Shown here: piece by piece, positions 15,980-17,653 of the stretch | How the letters are laid out: each line of letters begins with the position of its first letter | Numbering within the stretch: position 1 is the stretch's first letter | NCBI GenBank assembly: GCA_937923125.1 | Contig: CALALK010000027.1 | Coordinates: 1-17,653 of the forward strand | Direction of reading: 5' to 3' | Source: an uncultured Carnobacterium sp. | Lineage (GTDB): Bacteria > Bacillota > Bacilli > Lactobacillales > Aerococcaceae | DNA length: 17,653 nucleotides | The notes under the pieces: model-generated | The model's database searches: none | What the model was told of the DNA's origin: nothing | The model's input: only the letters and a program-made list of their open reading frames with translations | Position numbers and translations under genes: made by a program

Positions 15980-16008
15980 ATTATGGTCAACTCTACAAGT
16001 TTAGTCAA
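15980..16008 (-). promoter_or_regulatory. Predicted sigma-A promoter of the VanZ-like gene
   Basis: Minus strand: TTGACT (16003-16008), 17-bp spacer, CATAAT (15980-15985). An inverted repeat GTTGAC (15967-15972)/GTCAAC (15986-15991) brackets the -10 box and could be an operator. Confidence 0.65.
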
Positions 16009-16057
16009 GCGTCTTTCCTATTTCTTAAATTCCATAAAAAATAGATAAAAATGTATA

Positions 16058-16086
16058 TTGACGCACTTTTATGAAAGCGTTACAAT
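16058..16086 (+). promoter_or_regulatory. Sigma-A promoter of the M32-like gene
   Basis: TTGACG (16058-16063), 17-bp spacer, TACAAT (16081-16086): a near-consensus vegetative promoter. Transcription would start near 16093, with a leader of about 31 nt. The TTG that would give the longest reading frame is the first codon of the -35 box, so it cannot be the start of translation for this transcript. Confidence 0.75.
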
Positions 16087-16123
16087 TAAGGTAACAAATA
16101 CATTATTGGGAGAGTGTATTACA

Positions 16124-17584
16124 ATGGAACGTTATACTCAAGAGTTAAGTTTATTGGTGAAACAAATTCAGCTGCTTGAAGAACAACAGCAGCGACAGAA
16201 TTACTACAACAATCTCTTCAGTCAGGATCCAAATCCATATAACAAGTCTTTTGAAGAGATTATCGAGTACTTACTCGGCACCTCCGAGTCCAACTTCTTA
16301 ATGCATTACTTTGAAGATTTTCCACAAGCGCTGTCCTATGACCAGCAAAAAGAATTCCAGAAATTGCGACGCTATTATTTGCGTCATCAAAACGCTATGC
16401 ACTGTTTCAACAAACCGTATTCTGAAGAATGTCACACGCTCACCTCTCTCTGGATTAAAGGCATGCGTGGCGACAGCATCATCGATTTATTTCCTCATCT
16501 CGATAGCCTGCGAGATTATTTCCACTTACATTATCAAAAACTTCTAGGTCAATCTACTGTCTCCTACAAAGACGTTTTAGCGATCACATTCGGTCCCCAC
16601 ATTACAGAGTTCTACTACACGCTCATCAAAGAGAGCAAAGATTCTTTCTTGCGCCTTTACAACGATTACTTAGAGTCATTCCCGCAAACCTATATTCCTG
16701 TGCACTATTTACATTTATCAAAAGAAGAGACGCTGCTTGTTTTAGAGGAGCTGATTACTCTTGCGTCTTCCGTTTTGCCAAAACAAGACTTCTACATTAA
16801 CTTTGGCCCAAATCCATTTCCTAGTCATTTCCATAATGAACATACAACTTACTTAAACTTGGGTGTATTCACTGATTTTATGACTGCGCTGCATCAATGC
16901 TTAAAGCAACTCGGCAAAGTCTTTCTTCAGGAATACACCCATTCTTTTGTAATTATGCAGAAATCCGAATTTGAACAGCTTCATTTACATCATTCTATTT
17001 TAGAATTTTGTACGCTACTACCGATTTTATCTCAAACGATTGCCAAAGCCATTATTAAAACTATTTATCCGGATAAACTGGATGATGAGAAGTTTTTAAA
17101 TCAAATTCAGGAAGAGTTGTTGTATCACTATTTTAGAACGAATAAGTTAAATACCAGCATCGAGAGCCATCAGCCTTTACAAGAAATTCTAAAATGCTAC
17201 ATCGAAATGGAAATTGAAGAAGACTGGTTTAATAGGGAATTCCCTTCCATTGAGCTCTCGCACGAGTGGAATGTCCGCTCTAAAGAATACTTACATAAAG
17301 TACCATCGACTCATATGGATGGACTCCTTCGTCATATGCATTGGATAAAAGGAGAACTCGGAACCTCCTTTGGTAAATTAGTGGGCCTCTTCTCCATCTT
17401 CTGTAGCGGTCTGCCAAAAGAACCGTATGACCATCCATTCTCCGAGTTTCTCGAACACTTCTCGACGGACCAATTACGCAGATGGCATCCTACTTATGAA
17501 TTAATCGAACGCTTGCGGATGAATCCTGAATCAACAAAATGTTGTTGGGTATTCTTTAAACAAAAGCTGAATGAATTTAAATAA
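16124..17584 (+). CDS. Divergent family M32 (Taq/YpwA-like) carboxypeptidase homologue, probably catalytically inactive
   Basis: A soluble 486-residue protein with no signal peptide. I recognise the M32 metallocarboxypeptidase fold from its C-terminal half: IEMEIEEDW (360-368), EWNVRSKEYLHKVP (381-394) and DGLLRHMHWIKGELG (399-413) match the active-family pattern of an ExE helix, lWNxKyxeYLG, then DAEGxLQDxHWxxGxFG. Length also fits (about 500). The key residues do not match. Where active members have HEXXH, this protein reads KQLGK (261-265), and the later HES(Q/R) motif aligns with HHSIL (290-294). The IRxEADExTY segment is also unrecognisable. It therefore looks like a pseudo-enzyme. The ATG at 16124 has GGGAGAG upstream and a good promoter; the frame is intact and not decayed. 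Function unknown; the family assignment is from memory of YpwA-type sequences. Confidence 0.65.
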   Translation: MERYTQELSLLVKQIQLLEEQQQRQNYYNNLFSQDPNPYNKSFEEIIEYLLGTSESNFLMHYFEDFPQALSYDQQKEFQKLRRYYLRHQNAMHCFNKPYSEECHTLTSLWIKGMRGDSIIDLFPHLDSLRDYFHLHYQKLLGQSTVSYKDVLAITFGPHITEFYYTLIKESKDSFLRLYNDYLESFPQTYIPVHYLHLSKEETLLVLEELITLASSVLPKQDFYINFGPNPFPSHFHNEHTTYLNLGVFTDFMTALHQCLKQLGKVFLQEYTHSFVIMQKSEFEQLHLHHSILEFCTLLPILSQTIAKAIIKTIYPDKLDDEKFLNQIQEELLYHYFRTNKLNTSIESHQPLQEILKCYIEMEIEEDWFNREFPSIELSHEWNVRSKEYLHKVPSTHMDGLLRHMHWIKGELGTSFGKLVGLFSIFCSGLPKEPYDHPFSEFLEHFSTDQLRRWHPTYELIERLRMNPESTKCCWVFFKQKLNEFK

Positions 17585-17588
17585 GTCA

Positions 17589-17610
17589 AAATTATCATAT
17601 ATGATAATTT
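17589..17610. repeat. Perfect 22-bp AT-rich palindrome
   Basis: AAATTATCATA followed directly by its exact reverse complement, 4 bp after the M32-like stop codon. It has too little GC to be a good terminator and no T run beyond the arm on the plus strand. It resembles an operator; its last base is the first base of the putative insertion sequence. Confidence 0.7.
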
Positions 17611-17653
17611 GTACTGACCCCAAAAAGTTAGACGATTAATTTAAGCAAAGGAT
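17610..17653 (+). mobile_element. Terminal repeat of a putative IS3-family (IS150-group) insertion sequence, running off the window
   Basis: The sequence starting TGTACTGACCCC and continuing AAAAAGTTAGACG resembles the terminal inverted repeat of IS150-group elements (IS150 itself starts TGTACTGCACCC...GTTGGACG, from memory). AAAGGA near 17647 could be the ribosome binding site of an orfA beginning just outside the window. No transposase is visible, so element identity and the target duplication cannot be confirmed. Confidence 0.5.

Noticed and set aside
15745..16008. 87-codon frame overlapping the VanZ-like gene and its promoter
   Set aside because: It is out of frame with the VanZ-like gene and starts within the promoter; shadow frame.
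16124..17584. Active metallocarboxypeptidase assignment for the plus-strand gene
   Set aside because: No HEXXH exists anywhere in the protein, and the motifs that would supply the zinc ligands are substituted.
17589..17610. 22-bp palindrome as intrinsic terminator of the M32-like gene
   Set aside because: Each arm has only one G or C and there is no T tract beyond the arm; hairpin stability would be low, so the operator or IS-junction reading is preferred.
1..17653. CRISPR array, tRNA or rRNA genes
   Set aside because: No spaced direct repeats, cloverleaf-type sequences or rRNA segments were noticed on reading either strand; intergenic gaps are short and are filled by promoters and terminators.

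Overview
The window looks like the chromosome of a low-GC Gram-positive of the order Lactobacillales. The evidence is EzrA, a PepV dipeptidase, a YtgP-type MurJ, a complete seven-gene comG operon, a LexA/DinR-type SOS box at recA and strong AGGAGG ribosome binding sites. A Carnobacteriaceae genus such as Granulicatella is my best guess, but that is inference from gene content. All recognisable genes lie on the minus strand except the last, so the transcription units are best read from right to left. Most are separated by clear intrinsic terminators.

Region by region, from the left edge. (1) 1-1330: a CcdA membrane reductase followed by a TlpA-like thioredoxin lipoprotein that is cut by the window edge, together an extracytoplasmic thiol-reducing pair. 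(2) 1353-4815: ezrA (Z-ring regulator) and pepV (dipeptidase), each with its own promoter and terminator. (3) 4816-7263: murJ/ytgP (lipid II flippase) with an rsuA-type 16S rRNA pseudouridine synthase overlapping its stop codon. (4) 7343-11323: the conserved block rodZ-pgsA / cinA / recA. recA carries an SOS box that abuts the cinA stop codon, and no terminator separates cinA from recA. (5) 11373-15354: comGA-GB-GC-GD-GE-GF-GG, the complete competence pseudopilus operon, tightly packed with several overlaps. (6) 15429-15949: a VanZ-like membrane protein. (7) 16058-17584, plus strand: a 486-residue protein that I read as a divergent family M32 (Taq/YpwA-type) carboxypeptidase in which the HEXXH zinc site is replaced. 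(8) 17589-17653: a perfect 22-bp AT-rich palindrome touching what looks like the terminal inverted repeat of an IS3-family (IS150-group) insertion sequence that runs out of the window.

Functional logic: DNA uptake (ComG pseudopilus) sits next to DNA recombination (CinA, RecA), and cell-envelope and division genes (EzrA, MurJ, RodZ, PgsA) make up most of the rest. The point most worth following is the M32-like protein with apparently lost catalytic residues. Next come the palindromes at recA and at the IS boundary, and a possible shared competence leader in front of cinA and comGA.

Several starts were moved inward from the longest reading frame because a promoter element or a good ribosome binding site decides them: pepV, murJ, comGC, comGF and the M32-like gene.
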